Positions 8,508 to 17,427 of a stretch of 64,000 nt of DNA are shown here, piece after piece. The translations under genes and the position numbers were made by a program. This DNA comes from Streptomyces zingiberis. Lineage in GTDB: Bacteria; Actinomycetota; Actinomycetes; Streptomycetales; Streptomycetaceae. Within the stretch, counting starts at the first letter, position 1; each line of letters opens with the position of its first letter. The stretch lies in the NCBI RefSeq assembly GCF_012034935.1, contig NZ_JAATEN010000012.1, positions 1 to 64,000 on the forward strand. Direction: 5' to 3'. Below the pieces are notes generated by a model. It had not been told where the DNA came from. It saw nothing but the letters and a program-made list of their open reading frames with translations, and made no database searches.

Positions 8508-9669
8508 CGGGGACCTCCATCTCGATCACGGTGCCCTTGCCGGGCGCGGACTCCACGGTGAGGCTGCCGCCGACGCCGCCCGCGCGGTCCCGCATGGAGA
8601 CCAGGCCCAGATGGCGTCCGGCACGGTGGACGGCGGTGGGGTCGAAGCCGCGCCCGTCGTCGGCGACGCGCAGCAGGGCGCCCTGGCCCTGCGGGCCGTG
8701 CCGGTCGAGGCTGACGTCCACCCGGCCCGGGCCGGCGTGGCGCAGAGCGTTGTGCAGCGCCTCCTGCGCGACCCGGAGCACGGCCTCCTCCTGCGCGGCG
8801 GGCAGCGCGCGCACCCCGGTGGAGCGGAAGGCCACACGGGCGGTGTGGGCGCGGTCCAGGACCTGGGCGTGCGTGCGGAGCGTCGCGACCAGGCCGTCCT
8901 CGTCGAGGGCCGCGGGCCTCAGTTCCACGACGACGGCGCGCAGCTCGTCGGCGGCCTCCGCGGCGAGCGCGGCGACCTGCTGGATCTCGTCCCGGGCACG
9001 CTCGGGGTCGCGGTGGACGAGCGTCGCGGCGGCCTGGGCGGTGAGCCGCAGGGAGAACAGTTTCTGCGAGACGGCGTCGTGCAGTTCGTGGGCGAGGCGG
9101 GTGCGCTCGCCGGCGATGGTCAGCTCACGGCTGCGCTCGTAGAGGCGGGCGTTGGTGAGGGCGATGGCCGCGTGCTGGGCGAGGAGGGCGAGCAGCTCCT
9201 CGTCCTCGGCGGTGAAACCGCAGGCCGGGCCCGGGACGCGGGGGCCGGGGCAGCGCTTGTTGGCCAGGAAGATCGCGCCGAGCACCTCGTCACCGTCGGC
9301 CACCGGAAGGCCGAGGAAGTCGGCCATCTCGGGGTGGGCGTCGGGCCAGCCGCCGAACCGGGGGTCGGCGCGCACATCGGCGAGCCGCTGCGGGGTGGCG
9401 TCGTCCAGCATCGCGGCGAGGATGCCGTGCCGGCGGGGCAGCGGGCCGATGGCCTTCCACTGCTCGTCGCTGACCCCGTCCACGACGAACTGGGCGAACC
9501 CCCCGTGGTCGTCGGGAACGCCGAGGGCGGCGTACTCCGCGTCCAGCAGCTCGCGCGCCGAGGAGACGATCGTCTTCAGGACGTCGCGCACCTCCAGGTG
9601 GCGGTTCATGGCGAGCAGGGCCGCGCTCACCGCGGCGAGTCCCGAGCGCGGGGCGGAGCCGGTGGTCAT
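8497..9669 (-). CDS. GAF-domain sensor histidine kinase (HisKA_3 type)
   Basis: A 390-residue cytoplasmic sensor kinase. An N-terminal GAF domain (about 25-175) is followed by a HisKA_3 dimerisation helix, ERTRLAHELHD, whose phospho-acceptor is His197 in ELHD. A HATPase_c domain (about 290-385) has N-box LHNALRHA, G1 VADDGRGF and G2 GLVSMRDRAGGVGGSL. No transmembrane segment occurs, so the input is probably a small cytosolic ligand or redox cue sensed by GAF. The GAF lacks an obvious DevS-type haem His that I can assign. The coupled NarL-type regulator follows with an 11-nt overlap. Start ATG at 9669 with GTGAGG upstream. Confidence 0.92.
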   Translation of the reverse strand: MTTGSAPRSGLAAVSAALLAMNRHLEVRDVLKTIVSSARELLDAEYAALGVPDDHGGFAQFVVDGVSDEQWKAIGPLPRRHGILAAMLDDATPQRLADVRADPRFGGWPDAHPEMADFLGLPVADGDEVLGAIFLANKRCPGPRVPGPACGFTAEDEELLALLAQHAAIALTNARLYERSRELTIAGERTRLAHELHDAVSQKLFSLRLTAQAAATLVHRDPERARDEIQQVAALAAEAADELRAVVVELRPAALDEDGLVATLRTHAQVLDRAHTARVAFRSTGVRALPAAQEEAVLRVAQEALHNALRHAGPGRVDVSLDRHGPQGQGALLRVADDGRGFDPTAVHRAGRHLGLVSMRDRAGGVGGSLTVESAPGKGTVIEMEVPGGC

Positions 9670-10480
9670 GGCCTCACGGTAACCGGCCCGGGCGGCGGCC
9701 GTAATCCGCCGCGGGGCGGTCCGGCCCTGGGGCCGGGGGCCTAGGTCTTCCTGCCCCGGCCCGGCCGGTTCCGGCGGCGGGGCGAGCACGTGGGCGGTCC
9801 GGCCCTGCCGGTCCCCGCCGGTCCCCGCAGGTCCCTTCCGGTCCCTGCCGTCCATGCGGCCCTTGCCGTCCCCGCGGCCCGGTGCGGACGGAGGCCGGCC
9901 GGGGTGGGGCGCCGGCGGGGCCGGGAGGGGCCCGTGACGGCGTTACGGCGCCGCCGGCGGTCCCGCGGAGCCGGGGCCCGGCTCACAGGGAGGCCGAAGG
10001 GCGCAACGGCCGGCAGGGCGGCTTACGGGGACGCCGCTGGAGGCCCGCCGGGAACCGGCCGGGGGCCCCGCGACCGCCGTGCCGCGGCGGGGATTTCCGT
10101 TCACGGACGGTCGCCGCCGGCACACCCGCGGTGGCGCCGGGAGGGGCTCGTTGTGAAGAGGCGCACGAGACGCCGGTCACATACGAAGGCGCCTAGGAGT
10201 TGCGCGACCGGGAGCCTTGTGCGCGGGGACCCGGAGGACCACATCCACCTGCGCCTTTTGCCACGACATCGGGTAGTAGGTCACACCTTTGCCATGCCCG
10301 ATTTGCGTCGCTAAGAATGGTTCTGTCGCAAGGCACCGCGGATCGACAGCGGTGCACTCCGCCGGAGCGGTGGGTGGCTCTCCTCCCTGAGAGGGCCCCG
10401 CGCGGCCTCACCCCTGAGAGGCCGTCCGCATCGCCGCCTCCGACCCGCTACACGCGGCTGAGCGATTGGAATCCTCACTC
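9670..10480. other. Long non-coding interval before the transglycosylase gene
   Basis: About 810 nt with no gene I can support. The left part (9750-10130) is low-complexity GC-rich sequence. The right part (10150-10480) has lower GC with a pairing TTGCG...CGCAA segment (about 10303-10333), suggesting a long promoter or 5' leader for the secreted transglycosylase. I looked for the c-di-AMP ydaO riboswitch common ahead of Streptomyces cell-wall hydrolases and did not find its conserved core. Confidence 0.4.
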
Positions 10481-11260
10481 ATGCGCGTCCCCACTTTCTC
10501 CGCCACCAGCACCCTGCTCGGCAAGCCCCACAAGATCTCGGCGGCCGGTCTGGCCGCGGTGAGCCTGGCCTCCGTGGCCTTCGCCGCCGCTCCCGCCCCG
10601 GCGTCCGGTGCCGACAAGGCCGCGGCCGCCCGGTCCCTGCCGGCCGCGTACAGCGCCCCGGCCACCGCCGGCCAGGACGGCAAGCAGAGCGACGCCCTGT
10701 ACTCGACGGTGAAGGCCCCGGGTACCTCCGGTGGCACGGTGGACCTCCTGAAGGCCGTCGGCCCCACCACGGGCAAGGACCAGCCGGCCAAGGCCCCCGC
10801 GGCCGGGACCGCCAAGGCCAAGGCCGACGCCTCGCGCGCCGGCGAGCAGGCGGCCAACCGCTCCACGGACCGCCCGGCCCCGAAGGCGGAGGCCCCCAAG
10901 GCCGACGCGAAGGCCGCCACGCCGGCCCCGAAGACCTACCCGAACAACCTGGACGGGTGGATCCGCGAGGCCATGTCCATCATGAAGAAGAACGGCATAC
11001 CCGGTAGCTACGAGGGCATCCACCGCAACATCATGCGGGAGTCCAGTGGTAACCCGAACGCGATCAACAACTGGGACATCAACGCCAAGAACGGCATCCC
11101 GTCCAAGGGTCTGCTGCAGGTGATCCAGCCCACCTTCGACGCCTACCACGTCGCGGGCACCAAGAAGGACCTGTACGACCCGGTGGCCAACATCGTCGCG
11201 GCCTGTAACTACGCCGCCGACAAGTACGGCTCCATGGACAACGTCGACTCGGCGTACTGA
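10481..11260 (+). CDS. Secreted lytic transglycosylase, SLT domain
   Basis: A 259-residue exported peptidoglycan hydrolase. Residues 1-43 form a Sec signal peptide (basic MRVPTF...HK, hydrophobic core, Ala-x-Ala cleavage near APASG). Residues 45-150 are a Lys/Ala/Pro-rich linker, presumably wall-spanning. The C-terminal SLT-type domain (152-259) carries the catalytic Glu187 in IMRESSGNPNAIN, followed by GLLQVIQPTFDAY and the NIVAACNYAADKYGS signature. A TTG five codons upstream (10466) is a possible alternative start, but ATG 10481 gives the standard signal peptide. The stop codon is embedded in the first unit of a tandem repeat. A strong terminator follows at 11368. Confidence 0.9.
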   Translation: MRVPTFSATSTLLGKPHKISAAGLAAVSLASVAFAAAPAPASGADKAAAARSLPAAYSAPATAGQDGKQSDALYSTVKAPGTSGGTVDLLKAVGPTTGKDQPAKAPAAGTAKAKADASRAGEQAANRSTDRPAPKAEAPKADAKAATPAPKTYPNNLDGWIREAMSIMKKNGIPGSYEGIHRNIMRESSGNPNAINNWDINAKNGIPSKGLLQVIQPTFDAYHVAGTKKDLYDPVANIVAACNYAADKYGSMDNVDSAY

Positions 11261-11310
11261 TGGCGCTGACGGCGCTGATGGCGCTGATGGCGCTGATGGC
11301 GCTGACGGTG
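11257..11310 (+). repeat. 9-bp tandem repeat, six copies, at a stop codon
   Basis: Six head-to-tail copies of CTGAYGGCG (units 11257, 11266, 11275, 11284, 11293, 11302; last unit ends GGTG). The first unit contains the TGA stop of the transglycosylase gene. Confidence 0.9.
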
Positions 11311-11367
11311 CCGGCCGGAACGGACCGGACCGGAGCACCCACACCGACCGGCTGACCGCGGACGAAG

Positions 11368-11401
11368 GGCGGCGGCACCCCCACCCGGGGGTGCCGCCGC
11401 C
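11368..11401. terminator. Strong intrinsic-type terminator
   Basis: A perfect 15-bp stem (11368-11382 with 11387-11401) and ACCC tetraloop, centred on GGCGGCACCCCC. It lies between the convergent transglycosylase and FHA-ABC transporter genes and could serve both strands. Confidence 0.8.
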
Positions 11402-11494
11402 TCGTCGTCGCCCGGCCTCAGCCGTCCGGTGTCCTGTGCCGTCCGCCGGCCGGGGCCCCACAGCCGGGCCCGGTGGACCGGCGCGGGCGGTGCG

Positions 11495-14095
11495 TCACCG
11501 GCGCATGACCTCCGGTTCGTGCCGGCGCAGCAGGCGCGCCACCAGCACGCAGCAGACCAGGCCGATGCCCAGCAGCACGCCCATGTCGAGCAGCCAGGTG
11601 GCGGCGTCGTGCTCCCACAGCGGGTCCGGGGTTCCCGGCTCCCAGGGCAGCAGCCAGTTCAGGTCCGCGGTGGAGCCGGCCGCCGAGACCCCCCAGCGGG
11701 AGGGGACGAGCCAGGCCAGCTGCTCCGCTCCGACCTTGCCGTTGAGCTGGAAGAGGCAGCCGGTGAAGACGAGCTGGACGATGGCGGACATCACCAGCAG
11801 CGGCATGGTCTTCTCGGCGGTCCGCACCAGGGCGGAGATGATCAGGCCGACCATCATCGAGGTGAAGCCCAGGGCCATGATCGGCAGAGCCAGCTCCACG
11901 CCGGGCAGGCTCCGCAGGATCACGCCCTCCTCCGGCAGGTCCCGGGGGACCAGGCCGATGGCGCTGATGAGGGCGCCCTGGAACGCGGTGATGACCCCCA
12001 GCACGATCACCTTGGACATCAGGTAGGCGGACCGGGAGAGGCCCGTGGCCCGTTCCCGTTCGTAGATGACCCGTTCCTTGATCAGTTCCCGTACGGAGTT
12101 GGCCGCGCCGGTGAAACAGGCGCCGACGGCGAGGATCAGCAGGACGATCGCGCCGTCCCGGTTGGAGAACGGCGGATTCCCCTGCTCGGGGCCGTACGCC
12201 AGTCCATGGTCGGCCGGGATCAGCACGGAGACCACCCCCAGGACCACGGGCAGCACGACCAGCAGCCCCATGAAGCCCTTGTCGGAGGCGATCACCGAGG
12301 CATAGCGGCGGATCAGCGTCCACAGCTGGGAACCCCAGCTCTGCTGGGCGGGCGGCCGGAGCTGCCGCGGCCGCGCCGATGCCGGCTGCGCCGCGGTGGC
12401 GTCCAGCTCCGCCGCGTACAGCTGGTAGTGCTGGGACCCCTGCCAGCGGCCCGACCAGTCGTGGTCCCGGTAGTTCTCGAAGGCGGAGAAGACATCGGCC
12501 CAGCTGGAGTAGCCGAAGAAGTTCAGCGCCTCGTCCGGTGGGCCGAAGTACGCCACGGAGCCGCCCGGCGCCAGCACCAGCAGCTTGTCGCAGAGCGCGA
12601 GCTCGGCCACCGAGTGCGTGACGACGAGGACGGTGCGGCCGTCGTCGGCGAGACCGCGCAGCAGCTGCATGACGTCCCGGTCCATACCCGGGTCGAGGCC
12701 GGAGGTCGGTTCGTCCAGGAAGATCAGCGACGGCTTGGTCAGCAGCTCCAGCGCGACGGAGACCCGCTTGCGCTGGCCGCCGGAGAGCGAGGTGACCTTC
12801 TTGTCCTTGTGGATGTCGAGCTTCAGCTCGCCCAGCACCTCGTCGATGCGCGCCTCACGTTCGGCGGCGGCGGTGTCACCGGGGAAACGGAGCTTGGCGG
12901 CGTACCGCAGGGCGGTGCGGACGGTCAGTTCCTTGTGGAGGATGTCGTCCTGTGGGACGAGACCGATGCGCTGGCGCAGTTCGGCGAACTCGGTGTAGAG
13001 GTCACGGTGGTCGTAGAGGACCTGCCCCCGGTCGGCCGGACGGTAGCCCGTCAGCGCGCGCAGCAGGGTGGACTTGCCGGAGCCGGAGGGGCCGATCACG
13101 GCGATCAGCGACTTCTCCGGGACGCCGAAGGAGACGTCCTTGAGGATCTCCTTGCCACCGTCGACCGTGACCGTGAGGTGCCGGGCGGAGAAGGAGACCT
13201 CGCCGGTGTCGACGAACTCCTCCAGGCGGTCGCCGACCAGCCGGAAGGTGGAGTGGCCGACGCCGACGACGTCCCCGGCGCCGAGGATCTGCCGGCCGAC
13301 GGGCTGGCCGTTGACATAGGTGCCGTTGTGGCTGCCGAGGTCGACGATCTCGAACTGCCCGTCGGGCGTGGAGCGGAACTCGGCGTGGTGACGGGAGACC
13401 TGCAGGTCGGAGACGACCAGGTCGTTCTCGAGCGCGCGGCCGATGCGCAGCACGCGGCCGAGGGCCAGCGGGTGGAGCCCGGTCGGCTGCTGACCGCCGT
13501 GCTGGGCGGTGCCGGGGGCGGCGGGCGGCTGCCCGTGCGGGCCGCCCTGGTGGGGGATCTCCGCAGCGGGGGCGGCCGCTCCCGGGTAGGAGTGGCCCGG
13601 CGCCGGGAACTGCGCGGCGTGCGGCTGGAGCGCCTGATGGGGCGGGGCGTGGTGCGCGGGCGCGTGGTACTGCTGTGGGGCGTGATGGCCCGGGTGTGCG
13701 GGATGGCCGCCCTGCGGCGGGGCGGGAGCCTGCGGAGCCGGGGCCTGGTGCGCGGCCGGGGGCCCGGCGGAGGGGGCGGGCGCGGCGGCAGGGGCCGCGG
13801 AGAAGGCGAGCACCGGGCCGTCGGTGGCGCTGCCCAGATGAAGCGTGGTGCCCGCGCCGAGCGCCGCCCGCTCGGTCCGCACCCCGCCGGTGTACGTGCC
13901 GTTGGTGGAGCCGTGGTCCTCGGCCACCCAGCCGGCGCCGTCCCAGCGGATCGTCGCGTGGCGCCAGGAGACCCGGGGATCGTCCAGGACCACGTCACCC
14001 CGCGGGTCACGCCCGACGGCGTAGGCCCGGGACGGCTCCAGCGTCCAGGTCCGTTCGTTCCATTCCAGTACGAGTTCCCGCACTCCACGCCCCAC
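11495..14095 (-). CDS. FHA-domain ABC-2 transporter (Rv1747-like), ATPase fused to permease
   Basis: An 866-residue fusion: FHA domain 1 (about 5-95; GRDPRGDVVLDDPRVSWRH, GSTNGTY), a Pro/Ala/His-rich linker (about 100-205), FHA domain 2 (about 212-285; IGRALENDLVVSDLQVSRHH, GSHNGTYVNG), an ABC ATPase (Walker A GPSGSGKST about 335-343, signature LSGGQRKR, Walker B LIFLDEPTSGLD) and an ABC-2 permease of about six helices. Domain order and length match M. tuberculosis Rv1747 (865 aa), an FHA/Ser-Thr-kinase-controlled exporter of cell-envelope glycolipids. FHA domains bind phosphothreonine, so activity here is probably set by a PASTA-type kinase not in this window. Start is GTG 14095 (GTGGGGCGTGGAGTG). 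Divergent from the streptophobe gene. Confidence 0.93.
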   Translation of the reverse strand: MGRGVRELVLEWNERTWTLEPSRAYAVGRDPRGDVVLDDPRVSWRHATIRWDGAGWVAEDHGSTNGTYTGGVRTERAALGAGTTLHLGSATDGPVLAFSAAPAAAPAPSAGPPAAHQAPAPQAPAPPQGGHPAHPGHHAPQQYHAPAHHAPPHQALQPHAAQFPAPGHSYPGAAAPAAEIPHQGGPHGQPPAAPGTAQHGGQQPTGLHPLALGRVLRIGRALENDLVVSDLQVSRHHAEFRSTPDGQFEIVDLGSHNGTYVNGQPVGRQILGAGDVVGVGHSTFRLVGDRLEEFVDTGEVSFSARHLTVTVDGGKEILKDVSFGVPEKSLIAVIGPSGSGKSTLLRALTGYRPADRGQVLYDHRDLYTEFAELRQRIGLVPQDDILHKELTVRTALRYAAKLRFPGDTAAAEREARIDEVLGELKLDIHKDKKVTSLSGGQRKRVSVALELLTKPSLIFLDEPTSGLDPGMDRDVMQLLRGLADDGRTVLVVTHSVAELALCDKLLVLAPGGSVAYFGPPDEALNFFGYSSWADVFSAFENYRDHDWSGRWQGSQHYQLYAAELDATAAQPASARPRQLRPPAQQSWGSQLWTLIRRYASVIASDKGFMGLLVVLPVVLGVVSVLIPADHGLAYGPEQGNPPFSNRDGAIVLLILAVGACFTGAANSVRELIKERVIYERERATGLSRSAYLMSKVIVLGVITAFQGALISAIGLVPRDLPEEGVILRSLPGVELALPIMALGFTSMMVGLIISALVRTAEKTMPLLVMSAIVQLVFTGCLFQLNGKVGAEQLAWLVPSRWGVSAAGSTADLNWLLPWEPGTPDPLWEHDAATWLLDMGVLLGIGLVCCVLVARLLRRHEPEVMRR

Positions 14096-14311
14096 TGTGT
14101 TCCCCCGGCCACCCCCACGGCGGGGGGCGCACGGATGACGGACATCCGGGGGAACTATGGCAGGCACTCTTCCCGGCTCCCAAGCCGGGAGGGCTTAGCC
14201 GGACATACCGGTGCGCGGCTCTCCCCCCGGAACACGCCGGAGTCTCCCGAACACGGGCCATCACCCCTCAATCGTGAAGAATCCCGGGGAAACGCCGCGC
14301 TCCCGCGCCGT

Positions 14312-14395
14312 CCTCCACCGTCCGCCGTTCTGCGTCCGCGGTTCACCGTCCGTGGTTCGCCGTCCGTGGTTCACCGTCCGTGGTTCACCGTCCGC
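14312..14395 (+). repeat. 14-bp tandem repeat, six copies
   Basis: Units of GGTTCACCGTCCGT at 14340, 14354, 14368 and 14382 (one or two mismatches between units), preceded by two degenerate units at 14312 and 14326. It fills the divergent promoter region and ends 26 nt before the ATG at 14421. Confidence 0.85.
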
Positions 14396-14420
14396 CCGCC
14401 GCCTGTCCGCGAGGTCGCCC

Positions 14421-15890
14421 ATGCCTGTGCCGAGAAAGCCGGACCGGCGAGGAGACCGGACGCCGGGAGACCCCGGCCGCCCACGGCTGGGGCGGCGGAC
14501 CTGGACGGACGCCACGCTGACCGCCGTCGCCGCCGTGGGCTGGTCGTTCGCCGCGATGACCGGGACGGCGGCGCTGGCCCTGCGGCTGCTGGACGCCGAC
14601 GCGGTGGGCTCCCTCGGGCCGATGTCCGCGGCGGCCGTGGTGGTCGCGGTGGGCGGCCGCGTCGTCCCGGCCGGGAACGTGGGGATCTTCGGGCTGGAGG
14701 GCGCGGAGGCACGCGCCGCGGTGGATCTCATGCCCCTGGGGGTCGCGCTCGCCGGCGCGCTGCCGCTCGCCTGGGTCTTCCTGCGCTCGCTGCGCCGGGC
14801 GGACGCTCCCCCGCGCCCTGCCGAACTGGCCGTCCGGTCGGGGTGCGTGCTCGCCCTGTTCCTCCTCGTGGTGGCGGGACTCGGCTGGGCCGGGCAGTCG
14901 ACCGTGACCTTCGACGGCGCGGAGCTCGGCCTCGGCCGGCTCGCCGGGGACACCACCGGCTCCGGGCTGCCCGAGGACATCGCCCGGCTGCTGCCGGACG
15001 GGCTCGGCGATCTCGGCGGCGGCCTCGCCGGCCAACTCGCCGACCTGGTGCGTGCCCGCGCCTCGGTGGGCTTCCGGGTGGACACCGGCGCCTCCCTGGC
15101 GGGCGGCGCGGTCTGGGCGGCGGGGGTGCTGCTGATCGCGCTGCTGGCCTCCCGCCGCACCCCCCTGCCGCGCGGCTGGGAGGCCCTGGACACGGTGGTG
15201 CGGCCGGCGGTCTCGGCGCTGGTCACCGTGGTGCTGCTCGCGGTGGTCGCGGCGCTGGCGACCGCGGTGTGGCACGCGGCCGGGGACCCGCATCCGGCGC
15301 GGGTGCTGGGCGGGGCCCTGCTCGGGGCGCCGAACGGGGCGTGGGCGGGTCTGCTGTTCGGCTTGTTCGTCCCCTGGTGGGGCTGGTCGGAGGGGCCGCT
15401 GGGAGGGCTGCTGCCCGCTCCGCTCGACCAGGTGTTCACCCCGGCGGCGCAGACGGTGACCCTCGGCGACCTCGCCGCGCGGGACGGCCGGCTGTGGCTG
15501 CTGCCGGCCGCGGCGGTGCTGGCCGTGCTGGTGGCGGGGGTCCTCACCGCGGTACGCACGCCCCGTCCGGCCTCCGGCGGCACCGGCGCGTTCACCGTGC
15601 GCTGCGCCGTGCCGCTCTCCGTGGCCACCGGCCTGGCGCTGGCGCTGCTGGCGGCGGTCACCGAGGTCTCCGCCGGGGCACGGCTGTCGGTGTTCGGTTT
15701 CGACGCCTTCGGGGCGTCCCTCGGCCTGGTCGCCGACGGAGGGCTCGCCCTGCTGCTGGGGCTCGCCTGGGGCGCCGCGGGGGGCTGTGCGGGGGCACTG
15801 GTGGCCGTCGCGGCGGGAGCCGCGGGACGCCGGGCACCCGCCCCGCCGCCCGGACCGCGGGACGGGGGGCCACCGAGCGGCCACGGGTGA
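14421..15890 (+). CDS. Streptophobe family polytopic membrane protein
   Basis: A 489-residue integral membrane protein with about ten to twelve hydrophobic segments (for example SFAAMTGTAALALRLLDA, CVLALFLLVVAGLGWAG, AVWAAGVLLIALLAS) and a basic, cytoplasmic N-terminus. It matches what I know as the streptophobe family, Streptomyces-restricted membrane proteins without an assigned function. The extracytoplasmic stretch LGRLAGDTTGSGLPEDIARLL contains an Asp/Glu cluster. The ATG at 14421 has GAGGT upstream. Opposite-strand neighbour is the FHA-ABC transporter, with which it shares a repeat-filled intergenic region. Confidence 0.82.
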   Translation: MPVPRKPDRRGDRTPGDPGRPRLGRRTWTDATLTAVAAVGWSFAAMTGTAALALRLLDADAVGSLGPMSAAAVVVAVGGRVVPAGNVGIFGLEGAEARAAVDLMPLGVALAGALPLAWVFLRSLRRADAPPRPAELAVRSGCVLALFLLVVAGLGWAGQSTVTFDGAELGLGRLAGDTTGSGLPEDIARLLPDGLGDLGGGLAGQLADLVRARASVGFRVDTGASLAGGAVWAAGVLLIALLASRRTPLPRGWEALDTVVRPAVSALVTVVLLAVVAALATAVWHAAGDPHPARVLGGALLGAPNGAWAGLLFGLFVPWWGWSEGPLGGLLPAPLDQVFTPAAQTVTLGDLAARDGRLWLLPAAAVLAVLVAGVLTAVRTPRPASGGTGAFTVRCAVPLSVATGLALALLAAVTEVSAGARLSVFGFDAFGASLGLVADGGLALLLGLAWGAAGGCAGALVAVAAGAAGRRAPAPPPGPRDGGPPSGHG

Positions 15891-16000
15891 CGGCGCGGGC
15901 CGGAACCGGCCCGGACGGCGCGCCGAAGGTCCGCCACACGACGGGGTGCGCCGGGCGGGGCCGGGCCGGCCCCGGAGCGGGGGCGTGTCCGCCGGTGGCG

Positions 16001-16040
16001 CCGCACCCCCGCGCACCCCCGCGCACCCCCGCGCACCCCC
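16001..16040 (+). repeat. 10-bp tandem repeat, four copies
   Basis: GCGCACCCCC repeated at 16011, 16021 and 16031, preceded by CCGCACCCCC at 16001 and followed by two looser copies of GCCCGCACCCG. It lies in the 292-nt spacer upstream of serB. Confidence 0.85.
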
Positions 16041-16182
16041 GCCGCACCCGGCCCGCACCCGGCCCGCGCCCGGCTGCCCTGACGCCGGCGCCTCGCGGGT
16101 CACCGCGCCGGCGCCGGGCCCCGTTCCGCAGAGCGGGACGCCCGCGCGCGCCGCCGCCCCCTGCCGATACCGTGGAACCACC

Positions 16183-17427
16183 ATGAGCGCTTCGCAGACC
16201 CTGCCTGCCACCGCCGTCCCGGGCGACGACGCACCCACCCTCCTCATCAAGATCTTCGGGAAGGACCGCCCGGGCATCACCGCCGGGCTGTTCGACACCC
16301 TGGCCGCTTACTCCCTCGATGTGGTGGACATCGAACAGGTGGTCACCCGGGGCCGGATCACACTGTGTGCCCTGGTCACCGCCCCGGCGCAGACCGGGCG
16401 GAACGGGAGCGAGGAGGGCGGGCTGCGCGCCACCGTGCACACCTGGGCCGAGTCGCTGAACCTCCAGGCGGAGATCCTCTCCGGCCGGGGCGACAACCGG
16501 CCCCGTGGGCTGGGGCGCTCTGTCGTCACCGTGCTGGGCCACCCGCTGACGGCCGCGGCCACCGCGGCCATAGCGTCCGCCATCACCCGCACCGGCGGGA
16601 ACATCGACCGCATCTTCCGGCTGGCGAAGTACCCGGTCACCGCCGTGGAGTTCGCCGTCTCGGGAGCGGGGACGGAGCTGCTGCGGACCGCGCTGGCCAC
16701 CCAGGCGCCCGTCCTGGGCGTGGACATCGCCGTGGTCGCGGCGGGGCTGCACCGCCGGGCGCAGCGGCTGGTGGTGATGGACGTGGACTCCACCCTGATC
16801 CAGGACGAGGTCATCGAACTGTTCGCGGCCCACGCGGGCTGCGAGGAGCAGGTGGCGGAGGTGACGGCCGCGGCGATGCGCGGCGAGCTGGACTTCGAGC
16901 AGTCGCTGCACGCCCGGGTGGCGCTGCTCGCGGGGCTGGACGCGTCGGTGGTGGACAAGGTGCGCGCCGAGGTGCGGCTCACCCCCGGCGCGCGGACGCT
17001 GATCCGCACCCTGAAGCGCCTCGGGTTCCAGGTCGGCGTCGTCTCCGGCGGCTTCACGCAGGTGACGGAGGACCTGCGGGAGCGGCTGGGGCTGGACTTC
17101 GCCTCGGCGAACACCCTGGAGGTCGTCGACGGGAAGCTGACCGGCCGGGTGACCGGTGAGATCGTCGACCGGGCGGGCAAGGCGCGGCTGCTGCGGCGCT
17201 TCGCCGAGGAGGCCGGCGTCCCGCTGGCGCAGACGGTGGCGATCGGGGACGGCGCCAACGACCTGGACATGCTGAACGCCGCCGGTCTCGGGGTGGCCTT
17301 CAACGCCAAGCCGGTGGTGCGCGAGGCGGCCCACACGGCGGTCAACGTGCCGTTCCTGGACACCGTGCTGTACCTGCTGGGAGTGACCCGGGACGAGGTC
17401 GAGGCGGCGGACACGCACGCCGGGTGA
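16183..17427 (+). CDS. serB: Phosphoserine phosphatase SerB
   Basis: A 414-residue enzyme hydrolysing O-phosphoserine to serine, the last step of serine synthesis. Two N-terminal ACT domains (about 17-95 and 112-185; KIFGKDRPGITAGLFDTL) are expected to bind amino acids allosterically. The HAD phosphatase domain starts at about 195: motif I MDVDSTLI with Asp200/Asp202, motif II Ser in VVSGGF, and motif IV GDGANDLDML. Length and ACT-ACT-HAD order are those of the actinobacterial enzyme. The start is the ATG at 16183, 12 nt after a GATACC box. It is followed on the opposite strand by the SixA-type phosphatase gene. Confidence 0.95.
   Translation: MSASQTLPATAVPGDDAPTLLIKIFGKDRPGITAGLFDTLAAYSLDVVDIEQVVTRGRITLCALVTAPAQTGRNGSEEGGLRATVHTWAESLNLQAEILSGRGDNRPRGLGRSVVTVLGHPLTAAATAAIASAITRTGGNIDRIFRLAKYPVTAVEFAVSGAGTELLRTALATQAPVLGVDIAVVAAGLHRRAQRLVVMDVDSTLIQDEVIELFAAHAGCEEQVAEVTAAAMRGELDFEQSLHARVALLAGLDASVVDKVRAEVRLTPGARTLIRTLKRLGFQVGVVSGGFTQVTEDLRERLGLDFASANTLEVVDGKLTGRVTGEIVDRAGKARLLRRFAEEAGVPLAQTVAIGDGANDLDMLNAAGLGVAFNAKPVVREAAHTAVNVPFLDTVLYLLGVTRDEVEAADTHAG

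Noticed and set aside
10200-10480. ydaO (c-di-AMP) riboswitch before the transglycosylase gene
   Set aside because: I searched for the conserved GGGGGAACC and GGGUGAAUC cores and neither is present.
11429-16186. A 1585-codon plus-strand frame
   Set aside because: It is antisense to the FHA-ABC gene and then out of frame with the streptophobe gene; no conserved motifs. Long open shadows are expected at this GC content.
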